A DNA stretch of 64,000 bases from Roseiarcus sp963807735 (GTDB lineage: Bacteria > Pseudomonadota > Alphaproteobacteria > Rhizobiales > Beijerinckiaceae): assembly GCA_963807735.1 (NCBI GenBank), contig CAWEDI010000025.1, positions 1 through 64,000 of the forward strand. Direction: 5' to 3'. Shown here one piece after another: positions 62,161 through 64,000 of the stretch. Within the stretch, counting starts at the first letter, position 1; every line of letters starts with the position of its first letter. The notes under the pieces are model-generated. The model was not told where the DNA came from. It saw nothing but the letters and a program-made list of their open reading frames with translations, and did not search any database. A program made the position numbers and the translations under genes.

Positions 62161-64000
62161 ATGCCGCTTCCGCTCCCCAATCTCGACGATCGCCGATGGC
62201 TGGATCTCACGCAGGAGGCGCTGCCGTTAATTCCGCGATATGCGCCGGGCTGGACCGACTTTAATACCCACGATCCAGGCATCACGCTGATGGAAATGTA
62301 CGCGTGGCTGACTAAATCGTTCATCTACAAGCTAAATCAGGTGCCCGACCGCGCGAGATGGAAGTTTCTGTCTTTCATCGGCTATCCTCGGCCGGGCCCA
62401 AAACCGGCTTGGGCCTTGCTCGCATTTGAGCCCGTGCCCGCCGGCGGCCCGATTCACATTCCCGCCGGAACGCAATTTTCCGGCGCCGCCGTGGCGGGCG
62501 CGGCGCCGTCTTTCGCGACCACACGCGCGATCGATCTCTCGACGGCGACCTTGACCACGCTGCAAGCGGATCCCGGGACCGGCGCGTTGGTCGACTATTC
62601 GCTCGATCTCGCGGACGGGCTTCCGGTGCTCGCACTAGGTGCGGACCCGGCGCCCGGCGCAGCGCTCTACTTCGGGTTCGAGATAATTGCGACGGGTTCG
62701 CCGGTCGCGTTTTGGCTCCGTTTCGGCGGCGCGGGCAACGGCGCGAGCGATCGCGAGCGCATTATCGCGGAGGCGGCCGCGCAAGCAGCAGCGTGCCAAC
62801 CCTATGCGCCGGGGTGGCCGTGCAACTCTGCGGCGGCTGCCGAAGGAAATTGCGACTTGGCTCTCGGACCCGTTCCGCCGCATCATTCGGCCCGCATCGT
62901 CTGGGAAGCATTCGCCGGCGGCGGCTGGACGGCGCTTCAAAGCGTGGCGGCGCCGGGCCGTCCTAACGTCGGTCAAGTCGTGGACGACACGCGTTCGCTC
63001 ACGCTGGACGGGTTCGTGGAAGTCAATCTGCCGGCGAGCCTCGCCAAGAACGCCTTCGGGAAGGTGGCGGCGCCGCTCTACTATTTGCGAGCGCGGCTTG
63101 CCGACGGCGCCTACGACGCACCGGTGACGCTGGCAGGCGCGCAGCCCAACTCGGTCGCCGCGGTTCAACTGGCCCCGCTTTGGAGCAAGCTTGCGATTTC
63201 AGGCGTGCTCGCGCCGTTGGCGACGCCACCTGCCGCGGGCTCGTCCATCTCGCTCATGTTCACGCTCGCAGCGGACCTGACCATGCAGTCACTTTCCGTG
63301 CAATCGCCGCCGGCCCCTGGCCAGCCGAACTTCGTGCTGCTCGATTACTTGGCGCCGCTCGCCGGCGACGCGGGCTCGATCACGATCGCACTCGTCGTGC
63401 TCGGGTTGGGGACCGCGGCGCCTGCGCAGCAAATCTTCGTTCCCGGCGCCCCGGTCCAGACCAAATGCCTTCGTCTCTACACCCATGACGGCGCGAGCTG
63501 GTCGGAATGGACCCGCGCGGCCGACTTCGAGGCCAGCGGCCGAACCGATTTCACCTACACGCTGGACCCGATGACCGGCGCGGTGACATGCGGGAACGGC
63601 CAGCGCGGGCGGGTGTTCCCGCTAGGATGCGCGATCGTGGTCGTCGGCTACACGACGTCCGCAGACGCCGGGAACGTAGCGGCGGGGCAGATATCGAAGC
63701 TCGTCGCCTCGCCGATCAACGAGGTCGAACTCGCCGCGCTTTCGCCGGTCGAGATGTCGCTGCTCTCGCAAATCGTCGCCAACCCTCTCGCCGCGGCCGG
63801 CGGCGCCTCGCCCGCGCCGCTGACGCAAATCGAGGGCGACGCCTCGTCGGTCGTGCACGCCCGCGACCGCATTCTCGATCTCGCTGACAACGCGCAACAA
63901 ATAACGCTGGATCAAATTCCCAAGATCCAGGTGCTCGCCCTTCCTGCGCCCTCCCAGGCGGTGAACCTGCTTGACGCTGAACGGATCGTGTTCGACACGC
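62161..64000 (+). CDS. Second large baseplate protein (Pvc12-like), truncated at window end
   Basis: Starts at ATG 62161, seven bases after the J-like gene, and is open to the last base. Its N-terminus, LPLPNLDDRRWLDLTQEALP and YAPGWTDFNTHDPGITLMEM, is the hallmark of eCIS/phage putative baseplate proteins, followed by AGTQFSGAAVAGAAPSFATT. A WEAFAGGGWTAL module (near 62908) resembles the W-E modules of the J-like protein. At least 613 residues are present; the C-terminal part is missing. Confidence 0.87.
   Translation, partial: MPLPLPNLDDRRWLDLTQEALPLIPRYAPGWTDFNTHDPGITLMEMYAWLTKSFIYKLNQVPDRARWKFLSFIGYPRPGPKPAWALLAFEPVPAGGPIHIPAGTQFSGAAVAGAAPSFATTRAIDLSTATLTTLQADPGTGALVDYSLDLADGLPVLALGADPAPGAALYFGFEIIATGSPVAFWLRFGGAGNGASDRERIIAEAAAQAAACQPYAPGWPCNSAAAAEGNCDLALGPVPPHHSARIVWEAFAGGGWTALQSVAAPGRPNVGQVVDDTRSLTLDGFVEVNLPASLAKNAFGKVAAPLYYLRARLADGAYDAPVTLAGAQPNSVAAVQLAPLWSKLAISGVLAPLATPPAAGSSISLMFTLAADLTMQSLSVQSPPAPGQPNFVLLDYLAPLAGDAGSITIALVVLGLGTAAPAQQIFVPGAPVQTKCLRLYTHDGASWSEWTRAADFEASGRTDFTYTLDPMTGAVTCGNGQRGRVFPLGCAIVVVGYTTSADAGNVAAGQISKLVASPINEVELAALSPVEMSLLSQIVANPLAAAGGASPAPLTQIEGDASSVVHARDRILDLADNAQQITLDQIPKIQVLALPAPSQAVNLLDAERIVFDT

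Noticed and set aside
1..64000. CRISPR arrays, tRNA or rRNA genes
   Set aside because: No regularly spaced repeats and no tRNA- or rRNA-like sequence were seen by eye; a covariance-model scan was not possible.

Overview
The window reads as chromosomal DNA from a GC-rich alphaproteobacterium. Codon use is strongly G/C-ending, the proteins have a Hyphomicrobiales flavour, and alphaproteobacterial-style palindromic repeats occur at 9847-9952 and 27462-27480. I cannot name the species. No tRNA, rRNA or CRISPR array was seen.

Layout. (1) 1-8126 (+): a compact acyl-CoA catabolic operon with three enoyl-CoA hydratases, a fused double acyl-CoA dehydrogenase, a family III CoA-transferase, two small hotdog/MaoC proteins, a thiolase-fold protein and a DUF35 zinc-ribbon partner. 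The set resembles an aldolytic side-chain beta-oxidation module of the steroid or ibuprofen type. (2) 8117-13691 (-): iron/cupredoxin genes (efeO, efeB) beside a decayed EfeO-phosphoesterase chimera carrying a REP-like palindrome. (3) 13840-18323: a flavoprotein remnant, MaoC, an EmrAB-type efflux pair and a divergent TetR regulator with an operator-like inverted repeat. (4) 18380-25688: a peroxide/thiol stress group (VOC protein, two Ohr/OsmC proteins, hydrolases, a TlpA-like protein) facing a large winged-helix/ATPase regulator.

(5) 25690-32763: a mobile-DNA graveyard. It holds IS5 and serine-recombinase scraps, an IS3 element nested in an inverted partial copy of itself, a prophage fragment (DNA methylase, DUF5681, terminase with one amber codon) and a decayed IS66. 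(6) 32904-36880: an orphan membrane protein, a GlxA-type regulator and several broken genes. (7) 36897-41936: a cluster of short-chain dehydrogenases and a hydrolase divergent from a LysR regulator. (8) 41937-43500: a mosaic of gene fragments.

(9) 43927-64000 (+): two receiver-family regulators, then a phage-tail-like extracellular contractile injection system (eCIS). It encodes an AAA+ ATPase, a DUF4157 effector with an AT-rich C-terminal tip, a DUF4255 cap protein, sheath, tube, a tail-assembly-chaperone-like gene, a small hypothetical, a LysM protein, gpD-like and gpV-like spike proteins, gp25, baseplate J and the start of a second large baseplate protein that runs off the window. The chaperone-like gene ends on G GGG GGA TAG. 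A -1 shift there enters a DUF6760-like frame that has no start codon of its own, as in lambda G/GT. The sheath and effector genes each also carry an apparent frameshift that needs read-level checking.
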